Source: Planotetraspora mira
Lineage (GTDB): Bacteria > Actinomycetota > Actinomycetes > Streptosporangiales > Streptosporangiaceae
DNA: 64,000 nucleotides
Direction: 5' to 3'
NCBI RefSeq assembly: GCF_016863275.1
Contig: NZ_BOOO01000030.1
Coordinates: 124,001 to 188,000, forward strand
The stretch's first letter is position 1. Every line of letters starts with the position of its first letter. This document shows, piece after piece, positions 46,415-54,951 of the stretch. Below the pieces are notes generated by a model. That model searched no databases, was not told where the DNA came from, and was given only the letters and a program-made list of their open reading frames with translations. A program made the translations under genes and the position numbers.

Positions 46415-46428
46415 TAGAACACATTCTA
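46415..46428. promoter_or_regulatory. KstR-type operator upstream of fadE28
   Basis: TAGAACACATTCTA matches the mycobacterial KstR consensus TnnAACnnGTTnnA at every defined position except one (A instead of G). It lies about 105 bp upstream of the fadE28 start and about 190 bp upstream of the divergent kstR-like gene, so it could serve both. Confidence 0.75.
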
Positions 46429-46618
46429 ATCTGTGTCCATAGGGTGATCCCCGGATCGGCTCCCACATCCCCTTGAAACATGAAAAGACATGCAAGGGGC
46501 CCGGTATTTGTGACTGGCGAGTAACCACCGGGTCAGACCGGGAATCAGATAACGTGTTCCTATGCGTATCTCGCCTGTCGGCGCGGACGCCCCGGGGCCA
46601 CATTCCGAGGGGGCATCC

Positions 46619-47224
46619 GTGGTGGACAGCCATCCGATCTCTCCCACTCCCACACCGGGAGTGCGGACGCGGAGCCAGCACCAAAGGCGCAAGCGCATCG
46701 TCCAGGCGGCGGCCGCGCTCGCCTCACGGGGCGGCGTCGAGGCCATGCAGATGCGCACCGTCGCCGAGCGTGCGGGCGTCGCCCTCGGGACCCTCTACCG
46801 CTACTTCCCCTCCAAGATGGATCTCGTCGTCGCCGTGGTCGGCGAGGAGATCGACACGCTGGAGTCGAGTATCGAGCGCCGCCCGCCCAGCGCCGCCACA
46901 CCCGCGGGCCGGGCCGTCGACATCCTGATGCGGGCCACCCGGGGGCTGATGCGCGAGCCGGAGCTCGCCGACGCCCTGATCCGCTCGCTGATCATGGCCG
47001 AGGTGGACATACCGTTCGGCGACCGGATGGCCGGGCTGTTGCTGCGGGTCGCGGGAGACGGGCTGACGATGGAGGGCGCGACCGAGGAGCAGTTCGCGCT
47101 GGCCGGGTCGTTGTCCGGCGTCTGGGTGCAGGAGTTGCTCGAGATGCTCCGCGGCCGCCGGACCTACGAGCAGGTCCAGCGCAGGATCGAGATCGCCGCC
47201 GGGCGGCTCTTCTCCGACTTCTGA
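46619..47224 (+). CDS. kstR: KstR-like TetR-family regulator of steroid catabolism
   Basis: About 201 residues. The DNA-binding region (QRRKRIVQAAAALASRGGVE, MQMRTVAERAGVALGTLYRY, FPSKMDLVVAV) is very close to mycobacterial KstR, which represses cholesterol-degradation genes and is released by steroid CoA thioesters. GTG 46619, with GAGGGGG 6 nt upstream, gives a KstR-like length; an in-frame ATG at 46562 has no ribosome site. It is divergent from the igr-type operon with a KstR-type palindrome between them, consistent with local control and autoregulation. Confidence 0.82.
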   Translation: MVDSHPISPTPTPGVRTRSQHQRRKRIVQAAAALASRGGVEAMQMRTVAERAGVALGTLYRYFPSKMDLVVAVVGEEIDTLESSIERRPPSAATPAGRAVDILMRATRGLMREPELADALIRSLIMAEVDIPFGDRMAGLLLRVAGDGLTMEGATEEQFALAGSLSGVWVQELLEMLRGRRTYEQVQRRIEIAAGRLFSDF

Positions 47225-47241
47225 CCGCTCGGCCGGACGCG

Positions 47242-47598
47242 TCATCCCACCGCGATGAAGTACTTCGTGGCCGGCTCCAGCGTCAGCCAGTCACCCACGA
47301 AGCCTTTCGGCACCACGAAACCGTCGCCGGGACCGAAATCGATCCGCCCGCCGGCCGTGTCCGCCACGGCGACCCGCCCGGTGAGGATGGAGCAGATCTC
47401 CGTGTAGGGCCACGGATCCAGCCGTACGGTGCCGGGTTCACCGGTCCAGTAGCCCACCCGGACCGAGTCCGTCGCCGTGTCGAAGCAGCCGAACTCCGCC
47501 TCGGCCCATGACGGCGACGCCGAGGCGTAGTCGCTCAGCGGCGGCACGTAGGGAGCCCGGCCGGTCGCGCCCAGCACCGTTATCGCGGAAATGTCCAT
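47242..47598 (-). CDS. Small cupin-domain protein
   Basis: A 118-residue single cupin. The barrel region runs from VGYWTGEPGTVRLDPWPYTEICSILTGRVAV to FGPGDGFVVPKGFVGDW, of the cupin_3 (RmlC-like, DUF861) type. The usual metal-binding His positions are largely replaced (Thr-Glu-Ile-Cys), so it may bind a ligand rather than be an enzyme. It has an excellent GGAGGG ribosome site. It is the last gene of the operon running from 56.8 kb, 39 bp after the agmatinase-like gene. Confidence 0.82.
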   Translation of the reverse strand: MDISAITVLGATGRAPYVPPLSDYASASPSWAEAEFGCFDTATDSVRVGYWTGEPGTVRLDPWPYTEICSILTGRVAVADTAGGRIDFGPGDGFVVPKGFVGDWLTLEPATKYFIAVG

Positions 47599-47637
47599 GG
47601 AACCCTCCTAGAGTCGTGGCTCGGATGAAGGTGACGC

Positions 47638-48612
47638 TCAGCCGCCGGAGTCCGGCCGGGAGTTCAGCGCCAGCAACGACAGCAGCGTGTAGGCGACGTT
47701 CGCCGCCGCGATGCCGGTGATCTCGGCATGGTCGTAGGACGGCGAGACCTCGACGACATCGGCGCCGACGATCTCCATGCCGGCCAGCCCGCGCAGGATG
47801 ACCAGGAGCTCACGCGAGCTCAGGCCGCCGACCTCCGGCGTGCCCGTCCCCGGCGCGTGCGCGGGATCCAGCACGTCGATGTCGATCGAGACGTAGACGG
47901 GGCCGTCGCCGAGGCGCGCACGCACCCCGCGAGCGACGTCCGCGGCGCCGCGACCCTCGACGTCGTCGGCCGTGAAGACCTGGAAGCCGAGTTGTTCGTC
48001 CTGTTGGAGATCGAGCGAGCTGTACAGGGGGCCGCGGATGCCCACGTGCGCGCAGCGCCGCTCGTCGAGCAGGCCCTCCTCGGCCGCGCGCCGGAACGGC
48101 GTGCCGTGCGTGTACGGCTCGCCGAAGTAGGTCTCCCACGTGTCCAGATGCGCGTCGAAGTGCAGGACGGCAACGGGCCCGTGCCGCCGGGCGAGAGCGC
48201 GCAACATCGCCAGGGCGATCGTGTGGTCGCCGCCGAGGGCCACGACCTTGGTGCCCCGGCCCAGCAGGTCACTCGCCGCCAGGTCGATCGCCTCGATCGC
48301 CGCCTTGATGTCGAAGGGATTGCAGACCACGTCGCCCGCGTCGACGACCTGCTGCTCGGCGAACGGCTCGGCCCGCAACGCGGGATCGAAGGGGCGCAGA
48401 AGCCGCGAGGACTGCCGGATGTGCCCCGGCCCGAACCGCGCACCCGGGCGGTAGCTGACCCCGCTGTCGAACGGCACGCCCAGCAGGGCGACGTCGGCGT
48501 GGGAGACCTGGTCGAGGCGTGGCAGCCTCGCGAACGTCGACTCGCCGCCGTATCGCGGGACGAGAGAGGCGTCGACCGGACCGATCGGGCCGTCGTCGGT
48601 GTGCTCAGGCAT
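47638..48612 (-). CDS. Agmatinase-like ureohydrolase
   Basis: A 324-residue arginase/agmatinase-family enzyme. All dinuclear manganese motifs are present: [28 protein letters not shown] and [44 protein letters not shown] is typical of the agmatinase and guanidinobutyrase branch. The family removes urea from a guanidino substrate; the exact substrate (agmatine, guanidinobutyrate, guanidine derivative) is not resolvable by eye. It lies downstream of a dimethylformamidase-like gene and an ABC importer in the same transcription unit. Confidence 0.9.
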   Translation of the reverse strand: MPEHTDDGPIGPVDASLVPRYGGESTFARLPRLDQVSHADVALLGVPFDSGVSYRPGARFGPGHIRQSSRLLRPFDPALRAEPFAEQQVVDAGDVVCNPFDIKAAIEAIDLAASDLLGRGTKVVALGGDHTIALAMLRALARRHGPVAVLHFDAHLDTWETYFGEPYTHGTPFRRAAEEGLLDERRCAHVGIRGPLYSSLDLQQDEQLGFQVFTADDVEGRGAADVARGVRARLGDGPVYVSIDIDVLDPAHAPGTGTPEVGGLSSRELLVILRGLAGMEIVGADVVEVSPSYDHAEITGIAAANVAYTLLSLLALNSRPDSGG

Positions 48613-48671
48613 GCTCAGGGTCCTTCGGGTACGCGGTTCGGGCAGGGAACTGGCGGCGGCCGTCTCGGCCG

Positions 48672-50276
48672 CTATCCGCCGAGCCGGTCGAGGGCGTTAC
48701 GGGTGATCTTCTCGGTGAAGAAGTCGCCCGCGACGAGGCCGTTGACCCACTCGGTGGTCCCGGCGTTGAAGACGGTGCCGCCATTGCGGGTGAACGTCGC
48801 CATCATCCCGGATCCGTACTGCCAGGACGGATCGGCGGGATCACCGGTCCGTCCCGTCAGCTCGCGCAGGCCCTGGCTCTCCGACGCGCCGCCGCTGCCG
48901 AGCGGCATGGTGCCCGACCAGCGGTCCTCCTCCGCGAGAACCGCCGGGCACATGGCGATGATCTCCAGATTCTCCGGCGCTCCGTCGACGAAGGTCGGGT
49001 ACGGCTGGCCCTGCCGGAAGGTGTATTCGACCGAGTCGAGCTCGAATGCCGCGATGGTGACGGGCGCGGCGCCGATGACGTCGCCGTAGTACAGATCGGT
49101 GCCGTCGAACGCCCAGTGGTTCGGCCGGTAGACGGTGAATCCGCCGGAGGACCTCGGCGCCGCGTTGCCGTACCGGGCGTAGACGCCCGACGAGCCGGTC
49201 AGGCCCATCGTCTCGGCGGCAGGCCGGCCGATCGGCGGATAGTCCCAGGCCGTGGTCACCAGATGGGCGTCCGCGGTCTCCGTCACAGGGTCGGCGGCCG
49301 GGTCGCGGTAGCAGATCTGCGTGCCGCCGTCGTCGGTGATGCGCACCTGCCAGAAGAAGTTGCCGCCGAACCGCGCCACGTTCCCGCCACTGTCGACGAG
49401 GCGGTCGACGGCGTCGCGCATCCGCCACGACCAGTACTCGTCGTGGCCGACAAGGATCACGCAACGGTGACCGGCGAGCACGTCGGGGTCCGCGTCGAGG
49501 TCGTGCTGGGTGAGGTAGTCGAGCTCGTAGCCGGCCTCCTCCGCCCACACCACGAACGGACGCTCGTACGTCGCCCAGAACGCGTCGGCGTGATGGCGGG
49601 AGTAGCCGTTGTACCGCGCCCACTCGTAGGCCTCGTACCGAGGCTGCCAGAAGGGCGGCGGGGTGAACGAGTTCGACTCCCGGGGCGCCCCCGGAGGCTT
49701 GCGCAACATGCCGCGCGCGATCGGCCTGCGTGCGGAGACGACCGGCGCGCCGATGTCGTTGCGGGGATCGTCGCCGATGCCGCGGTACTGGTTCGCACCG
49801 CCCCAGTCGTTGTAGGCCATCATCGTGCTGGTCGACAACACGAGCGCGAGGGGCTTCTTGGGCCCGTCGGCGTCCGGCTTGACGACGAAGAAGTGCTCGC
49901 GCTCGAACACGGTGCCGTCCGCACGCGTGGTGCGCACCAGCACGAGATAGAAGCCGCTCGACCACGAGGCGTCCACGTCGATCGTGGCGAGGACCGGCCA
50001 GCCGCATCCGGTGGCATAACAGTCCGGCGCCGTCGAGGCGTGTTTTCCGGGGACCCCCTCCAGCAGCAACACCGTGCGCGGCCGCGCTCCGTCCCGGACG
50101 ACCTCGATGTCGAAGGTCTCAGCCGTAGTCGAGCCGTGCAGCCGCACCTGGTCCCCCCGGTGATAGCTGAACCGGTCCGCGTAGCACCACACTTCCGCGT
50201 GGGCGGGGTCATCGGTGGGGAACTCCGACGACCAGCCGACAGGTGACCAGGCGTATTCCGGGCGTAGTTGGGTCAC
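48672..50276 (-). CDS. N,N-dimethylformamidase large-subunit-like protein
   Basis: A 534-residue protein. The N-terminal part is a beta-rich region with [27 protein letters not shown]. The C-terminal part has [56 protein letters not shown] and [21 protein letters not shown], which are characteristic of the DMFase beta-subunit family. The known enzyme is an iron amidohydrolase that also needs a small subunit, which I do not see nearby. GTG 50276 overlaps the TetR stop; the longer frame upstream is a shadow of that gene. The substrate is probably an N-substituted amide (inference). Confidence 0.8.
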   Translation of the reverse strand: MTQLRPEYAWSPVGWSSEFPTDDPAHAEVWCYADRFSYHRGDQVRLHGSTTAETFDIEVVRDGARPRTVLLLEGVPGKHASTAPDCYATGCGWPVLATIDVDASWSSGFYLVLVRTTRADGTVFEREHFFVVKPDADGPKKPLALVLSTSTMMAYNDWGGANQYRGIGDDPRNDIGAPVVSARRPIARGMLRKPPGAPRESNSFTPPPFWQPRYEAYEWARYNGYSRHHADAFWATYERPFVVWAEEAGYELDYLTQHDLDADPDVLAGHRCVILVGHDEYWSWRMRDAVDRLVDSGGNVARFGGNFFWQVRITDDGGTQICYRDPAADPVTETADAHLVTTAWDYPPIGRPAAETMGLTGSSGVYARYGNAAPRSSGGFTVYRPNHWAFDGTDLYYGDVIGAAPVTIAAFELDSVEYTFRQGQPYPTFVDGAPENLEIIAMCPAVLAEEDRWSGTMPLGSGGASESQGLRELTGRTGDPADPSWQYGSGMMATFTRNGGTVFNAGTTEWVNGLVAGDFFTEKITRNALDRLGG

Positions 50277-51004
50277 GGCGCTACTTCCTTCTCTTTCACT
50301 TTCTCTTTCGCCTTCGGCTTGTCCGCCGGCGAATCTTCCGGCGTGGCCTCGGCGCGGATGCGGTCGACGATCTCCGAGGCGCCGCGCTGGCACGCGTCGA
50401 GCGTCTCCGGCCGCGCGAGGTACATCCGGGTGAGCAAGCGGCTCGCCTGCCAGGCCGTCCGGTCGGGGCGCGGGCGTGGCGCTCCTCCGTGGATCCGGAT
50501 GACCGCGAGGGTGCCTCCGGTGAGCGTCCACTGGGCGAACTCCGGCTCGACCGCGACGAACTCGCCCTCCTGTACGGCGCTGCGGACGAGGCGGCGGATC
50601 CCCCGGTGCAGTTCGTCGAGCTTGGCCCGCCAGCGTCCGAAGTCGCCGAGCAGCACGTCGTCGGCGTGCAGCCCCAGCAGGTTGTAGGGGCAGCTGAGGA
50701 TGTGCCGGGCGTCGAGGAACAGGTGGGCCATGAGCCGCTCCGCCGGTGAACCCTCCTGGCGCACGAGCGCCTTCAAAGTCGCCGCCGGCACCTCGATGCT
50801 GACCCGGAGCAGGCTGTCGAGGATCTCCTGCTTGGACCCGAAGTGATGGAACAACGAGGGCTGTTGCACGCCGACTGCGGCAGCGATCTCCCGAGTGGTC
50901 GTCGCGGCGTATCCCTTGTCGGCGAACAGCGTGGCGGCCTCTCTGAGGATCCGGTGCCGGGTCTCCAGTTGCTCGGCCGAGCGGTTGGGCTCACGTGCTG
51001 CCAT
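50273..51004 (-). CDS. TetR-family regulator inside the importer operon
   Basis: A 243-residue protein. The helix-turn-helix (about 15-60) reads HRILREAATLFADKGYAATT, EIAAAVGVQQPSLFHHFGSK. The C-terminal domain is of unassigned TetR type, and a Lys/Glu-rich tail (KPKAKEKVKEKEV) ends the protein. ATG 51004 overlaps the ATPase gene end by 14 bp, and its stop overlaps the dimethylformamidase-like start (GTGA). It probably regulates its own operon; a 16-bp palindrome upstream of the first gene is a candidate operator. Confidence 0.85.
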   Translation of the reverse strand: MAAREPNRSAEQLETRHRILREAATLFADKGYAATTTREIAAAVGVQQPSLFHHFGSKQEILDSLLRVSIEVPAATLKALVRQEGSPAERLMAHLFLDARHILSCPYNLLGLHADDVLLGDFGRWRAKLDELHRGIRRLVRSAVQEGEFVAVEPEFAQWTLTGGTLAVIRIHGGAPRPRPDRTAWQASRLLTRMYLARPETLDACQRGASEIVDRIRAEATPEDSPADKPKAKEKVKEKEVAP

Positions 51005-53042
51005 CGGGGCTGACCTCCAGGGGGAAGTGACAGGCCACGCTCTGCAGTCCGGGTCCGAGGGGCCGCAGTGGCGGCTCGGACGACGCACAGACGTCGGCCG
51101 CGTAGGGGCATCGCGTCCGGAACCGGCAGCCGCTCGGCGGGTTGGTCGCGCTCGCGATCTCACCGCCGAGTACCTGATTGCGTCGGGCCCGCTCGCGCGG
51201 GGGGTCCGCCACCGGCACCGTGTCGATCAGCGCCCGAGTGTACGGATGCGCCGGGCGCCCGTAAACGATCTCGGCGGGCCCGACCTCGACGAGCTTGCCG
51301 AGGTACATCACACCGATCACGTCGGAGATGTAGCGGACGACGGACAGGTCGTGCGAGATGACCACATAGCTGATCGCCGTCTGTCGCTGCAGGTCGCGCA
51401 TCAGGTTCAGGATCTGCGCCTGGATCGAGACGTCCAGAGCGGACACCGGCTCGTCGGCGACGACGAGTTCGGGCCGCAGCGCGAGGGCCCTGGCCAGTCC
51501 GAGCCGTTGCCGCTGACCGCCGGAGAACTCATGGGGGTAGCGGCGCACCGCTCCGCGCGCCATCCCGACCTGACCCAGCAACTCCTCCACGCGTGCCCGC
51601 CTTGCGGTCCTGTCCTCGGAGCGCTGGACGCGCATCGGCTCGGCCAGGATGGAGCCCGCCCGCATCCGCGGGTCCATGGCGGCGTATGAGTCCTGGAACA
51701 TGAACTGGATTCCGCGCAGGAGCCGCTTGCGCCGCGCACCACGCAGGCCGGCGAGATCGTCGCCGTGATACAGCACCCGTCCGGACGTGGGCCGCTCCAG
51801 GCCGGCCAGGATGCGGCCGATCGTGGTCTTGCCGCAGCCGGACTCGCCGACGAGGCCGAAGGTCTGCCCTGCCCGGATGCTCAGGCTGACACCGGCGACG
51901 GCGCTGACGCTTCCGACCCTGCGCTGGAGCACGCCGCGGTTCACCGGGAACTCCTTGTGCAGGTCGACGAGTTCCACCACGACCGGCGCCTCATCGGACG
52001 GCCGGCCGGCCGCGGGCTCGGCCACGGCCGCGCGCGGGGCCGCGCCGACGTGCTCGAGCGGGACGAAGCAGTGGTAGGCATGACCGCCCGCCTCGACGGT
52101 CACGGCGGGGAACTCCGCGCGGCACCGGTCGGTCGCCCGGACGCACCGTGGGGCGAAGGCGCAGCCGGTGATGGGCGAGGACAGGTCGGGCGGCTGCCCT
52201 GGAATCGTCCGCAACGGCTCGCCGGTGTTCACGGCCCTCTCCGGCAGCGCGTCGAACAGCGCGGCCGTGTACGGATGTCTCTCCCGCCCGTACAACTCGT
52301 CGGTCGCCGCCGTCTCCACGATCCGCCCGCCGTACATGACCGCGACCCGGTCGGCGTAGCCGGCGACGACGCCGAGATCGTGGGTCACGAGGACGACGCC
52401 CATGTCGAGCTCGCGCCGCAGCCGGTCGATGACACCGAGGATCTGCTTCTGGATGGTGACGTCGAGAGCAGTCGTCGGCTCGTCGGCGATGAGCAGCTTC
52501 GGCTCGCAGGCCAGCGCGATCGCGATCATGACCCGCTGCCGCATGCCCCCGGACAACTGATGGGGGTAGTCGTGGACGCGCCGGGCCGCGGCCGGCATGC
52601 CGACCTGGTCGAGCACCTCGACCGCACGCGCGGCCGCCTGGCGCCGGGAGACCCGCCGGTGCAGCCGTACGGCCTCGGCGACCTGGTCACCGATCGCCAT
52701 GGTCGGATTGAGCGACGACATCGGGTCCTGGAAGACCATGCCGATCTCACCGCCACGAACCCGGCGCAACCCGCTTTCCGACAGGGGGACCAGGTCGCGG
52801 CCGTCGAGCATGATCCGCCCGCCCGTGATGCGCCCGCCGTGTGGCAGCAACCTCATCACCGACAGGGCCGTCAGCGTCTTGCCGCTGCCGGACTCGCCCA
52901 CGATCCCGAGGACCTCGCCGCGGTCGACGTGCAGGTCGACGCCATTGACGACGTGCACGGTCGTGTCCCCGGACCGGATCTGGGTGTGCAGGTCCTCGAT
53001 GCGCAGCAGCCCCGCGGGGGCGGCGGAGACGTTCTGGGTCAT
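50991..53042 (-). CDS. Dipeptide/oligopeptide-type ABC ATPase, fused DppD-DppF
   Basis: A 683-residue fusion of two ATPases. The first has Walker [12 protein letters not shown], signature LSGGMRQRV and Walker [13 protein letters not shown]. The second has [20 protein letters not shown] and [12 protein letters not shown]. Each is followed by an oligopeptide-transporter C-terminal domain with a Cys-containing motif ([15 protein letters not shown] and [15 protein letters not shown]), which in related proteins holds an Fe-S cluster. ATG 53042, 6 bp after the permease. Confidence 0.95.
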   Translation of the reverse strand: MTQNVSAAPAGLLRIEDLHTQIRSGDTTVHVVNGVDLHVDRGEVLGIVGESGSGKTLTALSVMRLLPHGGRITGGRIMLDGRDLVPLSESGLRRVRGGEIGMVFQDPMSSLNPTMAIGDQVAEAVRLHRRVSRRQAAARAVEVLDQVGMPAAARRVHDYPHQLSGGMRQRVMIAIALACEPKLLIADEPTTALDVTIQKQILGVIDRLRRELDMGVVLVTHDLGVVAGYADRVAVMYGGRIVETAATDELYGRERHPYTAALFDALPERAVNTGEPLRTIPGQPPDLSSPITGCAFAPRCVRATDRCRAEFPAVTVEAGGHAYHCFVPLEHVGAAPRAAVAEPAAGRPSDEAPVVVELVDLHKEFPVNRGVLQRRVGSVSAVAGVSLSIRAGQTFGLVGESGCGKTTIGRILAGLERPTSGRVLYHGDDLAGLRGARRKRLLRGIQFMFQDSYAAMDPRMRAGSILAEPMRVQRSEDRTARRARVEELLGQVGMARGAVRRYPHEFSGGQRQRLGLARALALRPELVVADEPVSALDVSIQAQILNLMRDLQRQTAISYVVISHDLSVVRYISDVIGVMYLGKLVEVGPAEIVYGRPAHPYTRALIDTVPVADPPRERARRNQVLGGEIASATNPPSGCRFRTRCPYAADVCASSEPPLRPLGPGLQSVACHFPLEVSPDGST

Positions 53043-53048
53043 GGCGGG

Positions 53049-53975
53049 TCAGCCCCTAACCGTCCGCAGCCGGGACTCGAAGGAGTCGCGGACCGCGTCG
53101 CCGATGAAGTTGAAGGCCACGACCGTCAGCACGATCGCGAGGCCCGGCGGATAGATCAGCCACCAGTAGCCGGAGTAGCTGTAGTTGACACCGTCGGAGA
53201 GCATCCCGCCCCAGTCGGCGGCCGGCGGGGGGACGCCGAGCCCGAGGTAACTCATGGCGGCGACCGCGAGGATCGCATCCGCGATCTGGAAGGTCACATT
53301 GACCGCGATCGTGCCGATCGCGTTCGGCAGCACATGCTGGAAGAGGTTGTACGGTCCGCCCGCGCCCATGCCGCGAGCCGCCTGGACGTACTCCCTGATC
53401 TTGAGAGTAAGCGTCTCCCCGCGGATCAGCCTGGCGGGGATGAGCCAGGAGACCACCGCGATGACGATGATGAGCACCGGCTTGGACGGCCGGAAGATCG
53501 TCGCCATCAGCAGGAGGAAGAACAGCGTCGGGATGGACAGCAGGATGTCGGTGACCCGCATCATCAGGCCGTCGACCACGCCTCCGACGTAGCCGGCGAT
53601 GGCGCCGTAGACGCTGCCGAACAAGGTGGCGATCAGCGCGGCGGCCAGGCCGACCTCAAGCGAGGTCTGACCGCCCGCCATGAGCCGCCCCAGTTCGTCG
53701 TATCCCACGCTGTCGGTGCCGACGGGGTGCCCGGCCCCGGGGGGCAGGGTCACCTGGTCGAGATTCGTGTGCACCTGGTCGGTGTGGTAGACCAGCGGCC
53801 CCACGAAACAGAACAGGACGATCAGCACCACCAGCACGAGGCCGAGGACCGCCAGCCTGTTCTGCACGAAGACCTTGAGCGCGGCCCTGATCGGCGAGGC
53901 GGCCGCGCGGCCCTCCTGCGCCGGGGCGGCGGGGAGGCCGGGTCGGGGCGGCATCTCCGCCTCGGTGAGGGTCAT
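53049..53975 (-). CDS. Dipeptide/oligopeptide-type ABC permease (DppC-like)
   Basis: A 308-residue permease with a cytoplasmic N-terminus of about 35 residues and about six membrane segments. The extracytoplasmic loop contains GHPVGTDSVGYDELGRLMAG, the classic DppC/OppC GTDxxGRD-like signature, with SVYGAIAGYVGG following. The EAA loop is IREYVQAARGMGAGGPYNLF. Pairs with the upstream DppB-like permease. Confidence 0.94.
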   Translation of the reverse strand: MTLTEAEMPPRPGLPAAPAQEGRAAASPIRAALKVFVQNRLAVLGLVLVVLIVLFCFVGPLVYHTDQVHTNLDQVTLPPGAGHPVGTDSVGYDELGRLMAGGQTSLEVGLAAALIATLFGSVYGAIAGYVGGVVDGLMMRVTDILLSIPTLFFLLLMATIFRPSKPVLIIVIAVVSWLIPARLIRGETLTLKIREYVQAARGMGAGGPYNLFQHVLPNAIGTIAVNVTFQIADAILAVAAMSYLGLGVPPPAADWGGMLSDGVNYSYSGYWWLIYPPGLAIVLTVVAFNFIGDAVRDSFESRLRTVRG

Positions 53976-53999
53976 CGGTGTCTCCTCATTGCTGGCCGG

Positions 54000-54947
54000 C
54001 TATCGGGCGGATCGGATGCGGGGGTCGACGACCGCGTACAACAGGTCGGCGAGCAGCGACCCCAGCGCGGTCGCCACGCCGACCACGACGGTGGTGCCGA
54101 GCAGGATCGGGTAGTCCTGGGTCTGCGCCGCGCTCCAGAACAGCAGGCCCATTCCGGGGAAGTTGAAGACCGACTCGACCACCAGGGCCCCGCTCACGAC
54201 GACCGGGATGGTGAGCCCGATCATCGTGATGATCGGCAGGAGCGAGTTCCGCAGGACATGGTGGACCACGACGAGGTTCGTCGAGGCTCCCTTGGCTCGG
54301 GCGGTCCGGACGTAGTCCTGGGTCAGCGCCTCGATCGCCGACGACCGGGTGTACCGGGTGAACAACGCGACGGTCACCAGGGTGAGGGTGAGCACCGGCA
54401 GCACCAGCCCGGACGGGTGCGTGAGCACGTCGAGGAAGTCTCCCTGGGGCGCCTGGGGCGGCAGCGCCCCGAGGTCGATCGAGAAGACGATCACCAGCAG
54501 GATCGACAACCAGAACAGCGGCATCGAGTAGAAGACGAACGCGACACCGGTGACGGCGTAGTCGGTGAGCCGGTTGCGCCTCACCGCCTGGGCCAGCCCG
54601 AGCGGCACGGCGACGACCAGGGCGATCAGGTTCGCGATGCCGACGAGCAGGACCGTCTTGGGCAGCCGGTCGGCGATCAGGGCGGCCACGCTCTGGTTCA
54701 GCTTGTAGGAGTACCCGAGGTTTCCCGTGGCCAGATGCCCCAGCCACACCACGTACTGCGCCACCAGCGGACGGTCGTACCCGTTCGCGTGGTCGAACGC
54801 CGCGATCGCCGCCGGCGTGGCCCTGGGGCCGAGGATCGCCCGGGCCGGGCCGCCGGGCAACAGCCTGGTGAAAACGAACACCACGATGGTCACGCCGAGG
54901 ACGACGAGCACGCTCTGCCACAGGCGCCGGACGATGAACTTGCTCAC
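54000..54947 (-). CDS. Dipeptide/oligopeptide-type ABC permease (DppB-like)
   Basis: A 315-residue permease. It starts MSKFIVRRLWQSVLVVLGVT, a typical DppB N-terminal helix, with LLPGGPARAILGPRATPAA as the conserved early loop. LGYSYKLNQSVAALIADRLP and the EAA loop QDYVRTARAKGASTNLVVV follow, with about six membrane segments. It starts 4 bp after the binding-protein stop. Confidence 0.94.
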   Translation of the reverse strand: MSKFIVRRLWQSVLVVLGVTIVVFVFTRLLPGGPARAILGPRATPAAIAAFDHANGYDRPLVAQYVVWLGHLATGNLGYSYKLNQSVAALIADRLPKTVLLVGIANLIALVVAVPLGLAQAVRRNRLTDYAVTGVAFVFYSMPLFWLSILLVIVFSIDLGALPPQAPQGDFLDVLTHPSGLVLPVLTLTLVTVALFTRYTRSSAIEALTQDYVRTARAKGASTNLVVVHHVLRNSLLPIITMIGLTIPVVVSGALVVESVFNFPGMGLLFWSAAQTQDYPILLGTTVVVGVATALGSLLADLLYAVVDPRIRSAR

Positions 54948-54951
54948 GTCG

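Noticed and set aside
46551-46558. AACGTGTT just before ATG 46562 resembles the KstR core AACnnGTT.
   Set aside because: Both flanking T and A positions of the consensus fail and the 8-bp core alone is not specific; kept only as a weak possible second site.
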